Source: Halosolutus gelatinilyticus (GTDB taxonomy: Archaea; Halobacteriota; Halobacteria; Halobacteriales; Natrialbaceae). From it: 64,000 nucleotides of DNA. The stretch spans positions 2,170,001-2,234,000 of the forward strand of contig NZ_CP095491.1 in the NCBI RefSeq assembly GCF_023028105.1. The letters run 5' to 3'. The notes under the pieces are model-generated. The model did not search any database. It saw nothing but the letters and a program-made list of their open reading frames with translations, and was not told where the DNA came from. This document shows, piece by piece, positions 7,314-15,067 of this stretch (its first letter is position 1; each line of letters opens with the position of its first letter). Both the position numbers and the translations under genes were made by a program.

Positions 7314-9065
7314 TCACGGTAAGAGATACTGGTCGGTCACGTCCTCGAGCGAGACTATCCCCTCCGGAACGCGATACGCGGCCACGACGGAACGATCGGC
7401 GTCCGATGTGTTGACCGTCTTGTCGACGGCGTAGCCGATATACGTACACGCGTCTCGCGAGAATTCGACCACCGAATACCCCCAGTGGTGGCCGTCGAAG
7501 AACTCGATATGCGGATTCATCGCCGGCACCAGCCGCGACAGCAGCGGTTCGGTGAGCGTTCGCCGCCAGCCGCGGGTCAGGTGCAGGGCCTCCGCGACGT
7601 TGAGCGAGGTCACGGCGGGCGTCATGAACTCGACGCCGATTCGCTCGCCTTGTGCGACGCCTTCCCCGCCCGTAATTCGCCCGGGATACGACGACTGCGA
7701 GTAGGCGGCGATATAACAGTGCATGTCGCCGGTCAGGGTCACGAAATTGTCGACGTCGGCCTCCGCGATCGTTTCGGTGATTTGCATCCGTTCTCTGGTG
7801 TACCCGTCCCAGCCCCCCTGGACCGGATAGAGCGACAGCGGTCCGGAGCCGACGCGGAGCGGAACGGTCAGGACCTCGTCGGCCCACACCGTCCACGTCG
7901 TCTCCGATTCGATGATCGTGTCGATGAGCCATTCGCGTTGGTCGTCGCCGAGCATCGTCCGCCCGGGTGGTTCGCGGTGCGGGCCGACGTTATCCGCCGT
8001 CGGGATCGCTTCGCGCGGCGGATCGCGGAACAGGCGTTCGTCGGTCATCACGAGCGTCACGAGGTCCCCGAATTCGAACTCGCGCCAGAGCTGGAACCGG
8101 TCTTGGAGGTTGTCGCCGCGCGGATCGTAGTGCACGCGGGCGGGCATGTACTCCCACCAGGCGTGCATCGCGTCGGCGACGAGATCGGTCATGAACGCGG
8201 GGTCATCGCCCTGGGGGTGGTCACCTGCAGGCGCATCCCGCCGTTTGTCCCAGTACAGATCGTTGACCATCTCGTGATCGTCCCACCCGGCGATCATCGT
8301 GTGCGCCTCTAACGCTTCCTGGAGGAATCGGTCGCTTCGATACGTGCGATACAGGTACCGGTAGTCTTCGAGCCCCCAGACTCGACCGTTTCCGCTGGGC
8401 AACTCCTTCTCGCGACCGGGGTAGTCGTACGAGCCGAGGCCCTTGAAGTGGCCGTCGCTGGACTCGTAGATGAAGTCGCCGACGTGGACGAGGAAGTCGA
8501 CGTCCTCGCGGGCGACGTAATGATACGCGGGATAGTAGCCGTTGCAATAGTTCTGGCAGGCGAGCACTGCGAACCGCATGGCCTCGGGGGAGGCGTCGGA
8601 CGCGGGAAGCGTCTGGCACCGCCCGATTCGCGAGGCCGTGTCGCGGTAGTAGAACCGGTAGTGGTACTCGCGGTCCGAGTCGAGATGTCCGTCGAGATCG
8701 ACTTTAATCGTGTAGTCGTGGGCCCGGATTTGTTCGGCGTCGGTAACCACGCCCTCGTAGACGACGTCGTCGAAGTCAGGATCGTGGGCCACTCGCACGG
8801 CTAAGGGCTCGTCCGGATCGAAGACGACGGGTGCGAGTCGCGTCCAGAGGATTACGCCGGACGGAGTCGGCCCGCCGCTAGCTATCGACTGGGGAAACAC
8901 CGCATCCGGGTCCGCGTCGCGATCGTACTCGAACCGTCCGGTATCGGCGTCTGGCTCGGTCGCGATCGCGAGATCGTGCGAGTCGAGCTCGGAGAGGAGT
9001 TCGGCGTGATCGTCTGCACCTCGTAACGGCTCGTCGCGCCCGCCCAGATCGATGTCGCCCGCCAT
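7314..9065 (-). CDS. PhoD-family alkaline phosphatase/phosphodiesterase
   Basis: 583 residues. The N-terminal third is the Fn3-like PhoD_N domain (DAVFPQSIASGGPTPSGVIL, LWTRLAP). The catalytic metallophosphatase part follows, with VLACQNYCNGYYPAY, DFLVHVGDFIYES, IAGWDDHEMVNDLYW and LTGDMHCY, which carry the usual Asp, Asn, Cys and His metal ligands. PhoD enzymes hydrolyse phosphate mono- and diesters, normally outside the cell after Tat export. Here the start at 9065, backed by TACAAT (complement of 9091-9096) about 28 bases upstream, gives no signal peptide, so this copy may act in the cytoplasm or use another route. Confidence 0.85.
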   Translation of the reverse strand: MAGDIDLGGRDEPLRGADDHAELLSELDSHDLAIATEPDADTGRFEYDRDADPDAVFPQSIASGGPTPSGVILWTRLAPVVFDPDEPLAVRVAHDPDFDDVVYEGVVTDAEQIRAHDYTIKVDLDGHLDSDREYHYRFYYRDTASRIGRCQTLPASDASPEAMRFAVLACQNYCNGYYPAYHYVAREDVDFLVHVGDFIYESSDGHFKGLGSYDYPGREKELPSGNGRVWGLEDYRYLYRTYRSDRFLQEALEAHTMIAGWDDHEMVNDLYWDKRRDAPAGDHPQGDDPAFMTDLVADAMHAWWEYMPARVHYDPRGDNLQDRFQLWREFEFGDLVTLVMTDERLFRDPPREAIPTADNVGPHREPPGRTMLGDDQREWLIDTIIESETTWTVWADEVLTVPLRVGSGPLSLYPVQGGWDGYTRERMQITETIAEADVDNFVTLTGDMHCYIAAYSQSSYPGRITGGEGVAQGERIGVEFMTPAVTSLNVAEALHLTRGWRRTLTEPLLSRLVPAMNPHIEFFDGHHWGYSVVEFSRDACTYIGYAVDKTVNTSDADRSVVAAYRVPEGIVSLEDVTDQYLLP

Positions 9066-9261
9066 ATAGCCTCAGTTGGTGAAGTGCGAGATTGTAGGTT
9101 TATGGGTACGCGGTCGCACTCACCGATCGTTTCAGGACGGAGAACTAACAGGTGGCAGGTGGAGAGTCGGGGTCCGTATTCGATCGGCTATCTGCGATCC
9201 GCCCACGTGGTTCCCTCGTAGCAACACATTCACGCGGCTCGCGATACTGCTTGCCGCAGGA
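9066..9261. other. Intergenic region upstream of PhoD
   Basis: The region holds the PhoD promoter at its left side and no credible gene. Short ORFs here are Arg/Ser-rich and cross the tRNA-like sequence to the right. Confidence 0.5.
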
Positions 9262-9401
9262 AGTGGGCCAACTCGGATTTGAACCACCTGAAGACGGTCT
9301 CACTTGCTTCGCTCGTGAGCATGCGTCTTCCGTACTCCAAATCCGAGTTGGATACACGTTTGACGCTCACGGCTCACTCCGTTCGCGTTGTTCGCGTCAA
9401 A
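9262..9401 (-). repeat. tRNA-Ile 3'-end mimic and double-hairpin module
   Basis: Read on the plus strand. A copy of the tRNA-Ile 3' end (9261-9285) is identical over 25 bases to 9401-9425. A hairpin follows with arms GAAGACG (9290-9296) and CGTCTTC (9324-9330) and an inner CTCAC/GTGAG stem. Next comes an inverted copy of the tRNA end (CAAATCCGAGTTGG, 9338-9351), then a second perfect hairpin TTTGACGC (9359-9366)/GCGTCAAA (9394-9401) touching the tRNA. In transcription terms the module lies immediately 3' of the tRNA. The same order of parts occurs next to tRNA-Gly at 33278-33384. Confidence 0.7.
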
Positions 9402-9403
9402 AG

Positions 9404-9477
9404 TGGGCCAACTCGGATTTGAACCGAGAGCCTCCACCTTATCAGAGTGGCGCTCAACCTGATTGAGCTATTGGCCC
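9404..9477 (-). tRNA. tRNA-Ile (anticodon GAT)
   Basis: 74 bases without encoded CCA. The acceptor stem is GGGCCAA/TTGGCCC with discriminator A. The D stem is GCTC/GAGC, the anticodon stem is CCACT/GGTGG with loop CTGATAA (anticodon GAT), and the T arm is CTCGG-TTCAAAT-CCGAG. All stems close. It decodes AUC/AUU. Confidence 0.95.
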
Positions 9478-9545
9478 GCGTCCGCATTACTCCGTTGTGT
9501 GGTGGGATGTTTAAGCGTTTCTTTCTTTAGGCCCCGTGAGAATCG

Positions 9546-10163
9546 CTACCGAGCGTAGGGGTCGCCGTCGGATTCGTCCGTCGAGTCGTCCCGATCGTCG
9601 CCGAAGTCGATCGTGTACGAGCCTTCGTCGTCGTCGACGGTGTAGTCGTCTTTGCTCAAGTCGTACGTGCCGCCGTCGGGCGATTCGGGCCCTCCACCCG
9701 CCGAATTCTCGGCACCGGGACCGCCGGCGGCGCCTTGGTCGGGGAAGCCGAACGTCCAGACCGTGCCGCTTGCGAGGCCGCTGGTCTTTTTGTTCGCGTA
9801 CGGGACGATCACGTAGCGTTTGAGCGCCATGCGGATCGGGATCCGGGTTACGGGGAGCACCAGCAAGAATCCGAGCAGGTCCGTCACCAGGCCGGGCGTG
9901 AGCAGGAACGCTCCGGCGGCGATGAGCAGCCCGCCGTCTAAGAGTTCGTTCGCCGGCGGTTTCCCGGCGGCCAGCGATCGCTGCATCTTCCGGATCGTCC
10001 GCCGACCTTCGGCGCGGACCAGCAACATCCCGACGAGTCCCGTCAGGACGACGAGCAGGACCATCCCGACCCAGCCGATGTAGGTCGTCTGGCTGACGAC
10101 GACTGCCAGGATCACTGCGTCGAGAAAGGGGATGAGCAACAGCGCGAAGATCCACCGGAGCAT
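9546..10163 (-). CDS. FxsA-family membrane protein
   Basis: 205 residues. The N-terminal 110 residues are the FxsA domain, with several membrane segments (IFALLLIPFLDAVILAVVV, TYIGWVGMVLLVVLTGLVGM, GGLLIAAGAFLLTPGLVTDL) and the family blocks 'LLIP..' and 'LLDG.L...AG..LL.PG..TD..G'. The C-terminal 80 residues are a disordered Gly/Asp/Ser-rich tail (TYDLSKDDYTVDDDEGSY) usual for haloarchaeal members. FxsA was named as an E. coli suppressor of phage T7 exclusion; its role in archaea is unknown. It is divergent from the thioredoxin-domain gene at 10284. Confidence 0.85.
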   Translation of the reverse strand: MLRWIFALLLIPFLDAVILAVVVSQTTYIGWVGMVLLVVLTGLVGMLLVRAEGRRTIRKMQRSLAAGKPPANELLDGGLLIAAGAFLLTPGLVTDLLGFLLVLPVTRIPIRMALKRYVIVPYANKKTSGLASGTVWTFGFPDQGAAGGPGAENSAGGGPESPDGGTYDLSKDDYTVDDDEGSYTIDFGDDRDDSTDESDGDPYAR

Positions 10164-10283
10164 GCTCCGATATTGCCGCCGAAGGGTGAAAACCCTTTAC
10201 TCTCGATGCGTGGGCGGCGCGTTCCTCGCGCGAGCACGAGAATCGAACGAAGGGCTTACGCCCGCGACTCGCGACGATCTGAT

Positions 10284-11948
10284 ATGGAGGATCCGACACG
10301 CGTCGAGTGGCGCGAGTGGGGCCAGGCGGCCTTCGACGAGGCCGAGGACGCCGACGCGCCCGTCCTGCTCTCGCTCACTGCGACGTGGTGCGACCACTGC
10401 CACGAGATGGACGCGGAGACGTACGCCGAGCCCAGAATCGCGGCGAACGTCAACGACGGTTTTGTTCCGATCCGCGTCGACGCCGATCGGCGACCGCGCG
10501 TGCGCGATCGGTACAATATGGGCGGCTTTCCGTCGACGGTCTTTCTCTCCCCCGACGGGAATGTCCTGACCGGCGCGGGCTCCCTCGGGCCGGACGGCAT
10601 GCGACAGGTGCTGGACAGCGTCCGAACCATGTGGCAGACGAAAGGGAGCGGCGCCGCACGCGTCCCGAGGGCGCTCCGCGAAGACGATCCGCCGGCGGGC
10701 GACCTCACGCGCGACGTCGAGTCGGCGATGCTCGGTCAGCTGACCGAAACCTACGACGAGGTCGCCGGCGGATGGGGGACCGGCCCGAAGTTTCCCCTGC
10801 CCGACGCCCTCGAGTTCGCGCTCAAGCGCGATCGGGAGATGGCGCTGCGCTCGTTCGACGCCGTCAGCGCGAATCTATTGGACGAGTACGACGGCGGTTT
10901 CTACCGGTTCGCGAGCGATCGAGACTGGTCGGGACTCCAACACGAGAAGCTGCTCGACTCCAACGGCTCGCTCGTCCGCGCGTTCGCGAACGCGTACCTG
11001 CACACCGGCGCGGACGAGTATCGCAAGCCGGCCGAGCGCACCGTCGACTACCTCACCACGACGCTGTGGAACGACGAGGCCGACGCGTTCGCGAACAGCC
11101 AGGCTCCGGGCGAAACCGACGCCCACAGCCTCGACGCGACCGATCGCGCGGTCGCCGATGACCCGCCGGTCGACGCGGGTGTCTTCGCCGGACCGAACGG
11201 GCTCGCGATCGAGGGACTGTGCACGTACTACGCCTACACCGACGACGACCGGGCTCGCCGGTACGCCGAGCGAGCGCTCTCGACGCTCCGGATGGACTTG
11301 CTCCGCGACGGCGTCGCGGTCCACGTGCGCGACGAGTACGGCGAGCGGGACGCGACCGAGGCCGCGGACGACGAGCCGACCTGTCTACTTGCGAACCAGG
11401 CGCGGGTCCTCGCCGCGCTGACGACGGCGGCCAGCACGATCGATTCGGCCGCCGTCGACGACGCCCGCGCGGTCGCGGACGCGACGATCGATCGCCTCCG
11501 CGACGGGGACTCGTTCGTCGACGGTCCGGCCGCCGGCGTCGGACTCTGCGATCGCCCGTTGCGCCCGCTCGATTCCAACGTCGCGTTCGCCGACGGGTTG
11601 CTCGAACTCGCCGCCCTCACGGGTGAAGATCGGTATCGAGCGCACGCGCGGGAAACGCTCGAGGCGTTCGCCGGCGCCAGCGATCGGTTCGGCGTCCAGA
11701 TCGCCCGTTACGGGACGGCCGTCGCCCGACTCCTCGACGGACCGCTCGTCGTTCGGGTCGCCGACGAACCAGGCTCCGAGCTCCACCGCGCCGCGTTGCG
11801 GCTCGCGGATCACGAGAAGGTCGTCGTGCCGAACGCGACGGACGACCTCGAGGCGGGGACGGCCAGGGTCGACCGAGGGGACCGGAGCTCGGAATCGGCC
11901 GAAACTCCGGAGCAGTTGAGCGATCGAATCCGGGCCGTGCTCGAGTGA
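10284..11948 (+). CDS. DUF255 thioredoxin-domain protein (YyaL/SSP411 family)
   Basis: 554 residues. The first about 120 residues form a thioredoxin fold (DAPVLLSLTATWCDHCHEMD) with active-site CDHC, followed by NMGGFPSTVFLSPDG holding the cis-Pro region. The rest (GGWGTGPKFPLPDALEFAL, YDGGFYRFASDRDW, HEKLLDSNGSLVRAFANAY) is the alpha/alpha-barrel-like repeat part shared with YyaL and human SPATA20, a fold related to N-acylglucosamine epimerases. Family members are often around 700 residues, so this is a shorter form. The ATG at 10284 (MEDPTRVEW) is chosen because GCTTAC lies about 27 bases upstream; the N-terminal extension from 10173 is basic and overlaps the FxsA promoter. The substrate is unknown. 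Confidence 0.8.
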   Translation: MEDPTRVEWREWGQAAFDEAEDADAPVLLSLTATWCDHCHEMDAETYAEPRIAANVNDGFVPIRVDADRRPRVRDRYNMGGFPSTVFLSPDGNVLTGAGSLGPDGMRQVLDSVRTMWQTKGSGAARVPRALREDDPPAGDLTRDVESAMLGQLTETYDEVAGGWGTGPKFPLPDALEFALKRDREMALRSFDAVSANLLDEYDGGFYRFASDRDWSGLQHEKLLDSNGSLVRAFANAYLHTGADEYRKPAERTVDYLTTTLWNDEADAFANSQAPGETDAHSLDATDRAVADDPPVDAGVFAGPNGLAIEGLCTYYAYTDDDRARRYAERALSTLRMDLLRDGVAVHVRDEYGERDATEAADDEPTCLLANQARVLAALTTAASTIDSAAVDDARAVADATIDRLRDGDSFVDGPAAGVGLCDRPLRPLDSNVAFADGLLELAALTGEDRYRAHARETLEAFAGASDRFGVQIARYGTAVARLLDGPLVVRVADEPGSELHRAALRLADHEKVVVPNATDDLEAGTARVDRGDRSSESAETPEQLSDRIRAVLE

Positions 11949-11999
11949 CGCTCGGGTCTGAGGCGCCCGAGATCGATCGAACATCAAACCACCACAGCG

Positions 12000-12005
12000 T
12001 TTATG
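12000..12005 (+). promoter_or_regulatory. Box A of the TrmB gene
   Basis: TTTATG is centred about 28 bases before the ATG at 12031, fitting a leaderless transcript. Confidence 0.6.
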
Positions 12006-12030
12006 TTCTTTCGATCAGTTTCCCCTTCAT

Positions 12031-12834
12031 ATGGCCAGTCTCAGGGACCTCGGGCTGTCGGAGTACGAGGCTCGAGCGTATCGAGCACTGCTGAACACCG
12101 GGCCGACCACCGCGAAGGAACTCTCGCGCGCGAGCGACGTCCCGATGGGCCGGATCTACGACGTGCTCAACAGCATCGAACAGTACAATCTGGTGCGCAG
12201 TCAGACGGCGAGTCGCCCGAAGAAGTACGTCGCGGTCGAACCCGCGACCGCGCTCGATCGCCTGCTCGACGACAAGAAACAGGAACTCGAAGCGAAAGCC
12301 GACCAGTACGAGTCGATCGTCGACGATCTCGCTGACGAACTCGACGCGGCCGAACCGGTCGAAGAGCAGTTCTGGACCGCCGCCGTCGGCCCCGAGGAAA
12401 CGCTCGACCTCCTCCTGGAGCGACTCGCGGCCGCCGATCGGCACATCGTCATCGTCGCCGCGGACCCGGTCCCGCAGATGGACACCCGGACGCTCGGCGA
12501 CGACGTTCTCGTCCAGCTCGAAGACGCCCTCGATCGGGACGTTTTGGTCGACATCCTGATGACCTCGGACCTGATGGGCGCGCTCTCGGAGAACGTCGGC
12601 CGGCGGTATCGCCAGACGCTCCAAGCCCGCGACGACTTCGACGTCCGGATCAGCGACGAGGTGACGGGAACGTTCAACATCATCGATAACGTCGAGGTTT
12701 GCATCCAAGTCCCGAACCCGCTCTCGTCGAGCGAGGCGTTCGGCATGATCGATCTGAAGGATCCCGAGTTCGCCGCCGACGTCCACGACGAGTTCGCACC
12801 ACACTGGCGGCAGGCCGACCCGCTCGAGTTCTGA
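12031..12834 (+). CDS. TrmB-family transcriptional regulator
   Basis: 267 residues. The N-terminal winged helix (LGLSEYEARAYRALLNTGPT, then AKELSRASDVPMGRIYDVLN) is the TrmB DNA-binding domain. A short coiled coil follows (DDKKQELEAKADQYESIVDD), then an effector domain with a late Glu-rich end (FAPHWRQADPLEF). In haloarchaea TrmB-type regulators control sugar metabolism, gluconeogenesis and transport, but many paralogues exist and this one cannot be assigned. No transport genes adjoin it, so it probably acts in trans. Confidence 0.85.
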   Translation: MASLRDLGLSEYEARAYRALLNTGPTTAKELSRASDVPMGRIYDVLNSIEQYNLVRSQTASRPKKYVAVEPATALDRLLDDKKQELEAKADQYESIVDDLADELDAAEPVEEQFWTAAVGPEETLDLLLERLAAADRHIVIVAADPVPQMDTRTLGDDVLVQLEDALDRDVLVDILMTSDLMGALSENVGRRYRQTLQARDDFDVRISDEVTGTFNIIDNVEVCIQVPNPLSSSEAFGMIDLKDPEFAADVHDEFAPHWRQADPLEF

Positions 12835-12975
12835 TTCGCCTCTCCCCGTCGAAGCGGACTCGTCGGTCTCGAACGCCGGTTGCGAGACACCAGTCGAAGA
12901 CTGACTGTTCGAGAAGTAATCGAATCGTTCTGATAACTGGGCGATACTATATCGACACGAGTGGTATCGTTCGGC

Positions 12976-13401
12976 ATGAGCCGACACGTTCTCGTTCCGA
13001 TCGACCGTTCGGAGCAGTCGAGAAACGCCCTCGATTACGCCCTGCGCGAGTATCCCGACGATCGGATCACCGTTCTCCACGTAATTCAGTTCGATAGAAC
13101 CTCGACGTACAACGACAGCGGGTTCCCGTACACCGACGAGTACGTAGAGCGGGTGCGCGAGAAGGGCAGAGAGATTCTCGATGCCGCGCGCGAGACCGCA
13201 GCGGAACGCGGCGTCGAAGTAACCGTCGAACTCGCGCGAGGACGGCCGGCACGCACGATCACCGCGTACGCCGAGGATAACGACCTCGATCACATCGTGG
13301 TCGGAAGTCACGGCCGGTCCGGCCCGAGTCGCGTCCTCCTCGGGAGCGTCGCCGAGACGGTGACGAGACGCTCGCCGGTTCCGGTAACGACCGTCCGATA
13401 A
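12976..13401 (+). CDS. Universal stress protein (UspA family)
   Basis: 141 residues from the ATG at 12976 (MSRHVLVPID). ACTATAT at 12946-12952 is centred about 27 bases upstream, making this start better than the one at 12961. The Usp fold is complete: the opening 'VLVPID.S..S..AL..A' block with ATP-contacting Asp, then LDHIVVGSHGRSGPSRVLLG, the G-2x-G-9x-G(S/T) ATP-binding signature, and the closing SPVPVTTVR. It is probably an ATP-binding Usp acting as a cytoplasmic dimer. It stands alone and converges on mptA. Confidence 0.85.
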   Translation: MSRHVLVPIDRSEQSRNALDYALREYPDDRITVLHVIQFDRTSTYNDSGFPYTDEYVERVREKGREILDAARETAAERGVEVTVELARGRPARTITAYAEDNDLDHIVVGSHGRSGPSRVLLGSVAETVTRRSPVPVTTVR

Positions 13402-13478
13402 CCGGGTGCGCGGAGCGGCGACGGTCGGCCGCTCGACTGCGGCTCCGGATACGTGCCGAATCGCCGCTCGCGTCGCGC

Positions 13479-14411
13479 TCAGTGGTCGCCGTTGACTTCC
13501 TCGCGCAGCGTCGCGAGTTCGACGACGCGCTCGGCGTGGGCGTTGTGCTGGTGGATCGACTCGTCGTTGGACTGTTTCATCGTGATCACCGCGTCGTCGG
13601 GCAGGTGATCGAACTCGTCGACGACGCCCTCGGCCATCGATCGGACGCAGTCCTCGACGAACTTCGCGTCCGCGTGGGCGGCGTAGGTCATGTGGTCCTC
13701 GTCCGGACGCTTCGCGAGGTTGTAGATCCGGGCGCTCATCGAGTCGCGGGCGATGTCGATGACGTCGTTGAGGTCGACGTCCGGGTCGCCGTTCGATTCG
13801 ACGGTCAGCGTCGCGTGGCCGCGCTGGGAGTGACCCGGCTGCGGTACTTCGTCGAGGAACTGGGTGATCGTCTCCTCTTCGACGCCTAAGTCTTCGAGGG
13901 TCTGTTTCGCCCGCGCGGCGGACATCCCCTGCGAGCACGGGCAGACGGTCATTCCGGTGACCGTGGCGCCGATCTCCTCGCGGGTCCCTTCCTCCGTGGC
14001 CGCCGCGGCCGCCACGATGTCGACGGTGTGCTGGGTTTCGCGATCGCTCTCGGGCGTCCGCTCGCGGCGCATGAACTCGGCCTCCATCGAGACCTCAGCG
14101 CGCGTGGTGTAGTCGTGTTTCTCGAGGAGCCGCTCGGCGGCGGCGCCACAGACCTCCTCGACGCGGTAGGCCTCGTCGCGGGTGGCGTCCTCCAGAATCT
14201 CGTCGATCACTTCCATGTTGCGGCTCATGTCCGCGCCCTTGCGCCACGCGGGGAGGTCGACGAAGACCTCGAACTCGGCGGTGAGGACGATCGGGCGCTT
14301 GTCCTCGCGGGCGATCTTGACGAGCTTCTCGACGCCGGTGACACCGACCTGGCTGAGGCCGACGGTGACCTCGGGTGACGTTGCCTGCACGTCCGGCAGC
14401 TGCTGAGTCAT
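13479..14411 (-). CDS. mptA: GTP cyclohydrolase MptA (FolE2 type)
   Basis: 310 residues from the ATG at 14411 ([10 protein letters not shown]). This enzyme catalyses the first step of tetrahydropterin synthesis in archaea, opening GTP to a cyclic dihydroneopterin phosphate with Fe(II) or another metal. The family features are visible: [17 protein letters not shown] at the start, [15 protein letters not shown], the metal-binding Cys region [33 protein letters not shown] and the C-terminal [11 protein letters not shown]. The length is normal. An upstream in-frame Met at 14420 is possible. The gene sits upstream of four copies of the dispersed promoter-like repeat, which read away from it. Confidence 0.92.
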   Translation of the reverse strand: MTQQLPDVQATSPEVTVGLSQVGVTGVEKLVKIAREDKRPIVLTAEFEVFVDLPAWRKGADMSRNMEVIDEILEDATRDEAYRVEEVCGAAAERLLEKHDYTTRAEVSMEAEFMRRERTPESDRETQHTVDIVAAAAATEEGTREEIGATVTGMTVCPCSQGMSAARAKQTLEDLGVEEETITQFLDEVPQPGHSQRGHATLTVESNGDPDVDLNDVIDIARDSMSARIYNLAKRPDEDHMTYAAHADAKFVEDCVRSMAEGVVDEFDHLPDDAVITMKQSNDESIHQHNAHAERVVELATLREEVNGDH

Positions 14412-14596
14412 TGCTCGCATTCGGGGTAGCACGCGATTATGGCTTTCGGAACGCACAATTTCCGATTCCGGACGCGCCTCGAGACGTCGCAGCCGTCCCG
14501 TTCCCGTCGTTCGCCCCGAGCCCTTTGTTCTCGAGGGACGCCCGGATACCGACCGCTCGAGCGGACTCGAGGGATCGATCCGGACGCCTGCGATTC

Positions 14597-14635
14597 TTTA
14601 AGTGGTTCTGGTCACAAGGTGAAGCTATGACGGGA
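14597..14635 (+). repeat. Promoter-like repeat, copy 1
   Basis: TTTAAG (14597-14602) opens a conserved block running through TTCTGGTCACAAGGTGAAG to ACGGGA at 14630-14635. An ATG at 14627 lies 30 bases after the start of TTTAAG, the leaderless spacing. It opens a 13-codon frame (MTGDRRFCRVLFR) that ends with TAA at 14666-14668. TCAC-AAG-GTGA in the centre is an inverted repeat. Confidence 0.75.
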
Positions 14636-14717
14636 GATCGTCGGTTCTGCCGTGTCCTATTCCGGTAATCAGTCGTCACTCTATCGCAGTGCCATCGTTC
14701 TGCGCTCCCCGATCCCA

Positions 14718-14756
14718 TTTAAGTGCCTCTGGTCACAAGGTGAAGATACGACGGGA
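14718..14756 (+). repeat. Promoter-like repeat, copy 2
   Basis: TTTAAG at 14718-14723 is followed by the same block (TCTGGTCACAAGGTGAAG, then GACGGGA). The base that would make the ATG is changed, giving ACG. It starts 121 bases after copy 1. Confidence 0.75.
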
Positions 14757-14842
14757 AGTCAGGTTCTCTCGCGGTTGTTCTGTACGGACGGATGAGCGTC
14801 GGGTGCTGTTTCAACTATCGTCCCCAGTCGATCGCTCGACGC

Positions 14843-14881
14843 TTTACGAGATTCTGCTCACAAGGTGGAGATTCGAGGGGA
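14843..14881 (+). repeat. Promoter-like repeat, copy 3 (diverged)
   Basis: TTTACG at 14843-14848, then TTCTGCTCACAAGGTGGAG and GAGGGGA. The order and spacing match the other copies with several substitutions. It lies 125 bases after copy 2. Confidence 0.65.
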
Positions 14882-14942
14882 GAACAGTTCGTTTTCGGGT
14901 GGACTACTCTCATAGCGGCGCGTCCGTCGGATTCGTTCGTCC

Positions 14943-14981
14943 TTTACGTGCTTCTGATTACAAGGTGGAGCTATGACGGGA
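14943..14981 (+). repeat. Promoter-like repeat, copy 4 (diverged)
   Basis: TTTACG at 14943-14948, then CTTCTGATTACAAGGTGGAG, and an ATG followed by ACGGGA as in copy 1. It lies 100 bases after copy 3 and about 90 bases before the end of the convergent ABC transporter gene. Confidence 0.65.
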
Positions 14982-15067
14982 AGCCGGATTCTACCGCGTT
15001 CTATCGTACTCGAGTCGCAACACTCGGCAATAACCGCTGTCGCGCTACGAACGAACGGACTGGGCGA

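Noticed and set aside
9145-9357. ORFs crossing the tRNA-Ile mimic region
   Set aside because: They translate tRNA-like sequence and hairpins; no coding signal.
14594-14990. CRISPR-like reading of the four tandem repeats
   Set aside because: Repeats are imperfect, spaced 100-125 bases apart and carry TATA-like and start-codon-like positions; there are no cas genes.
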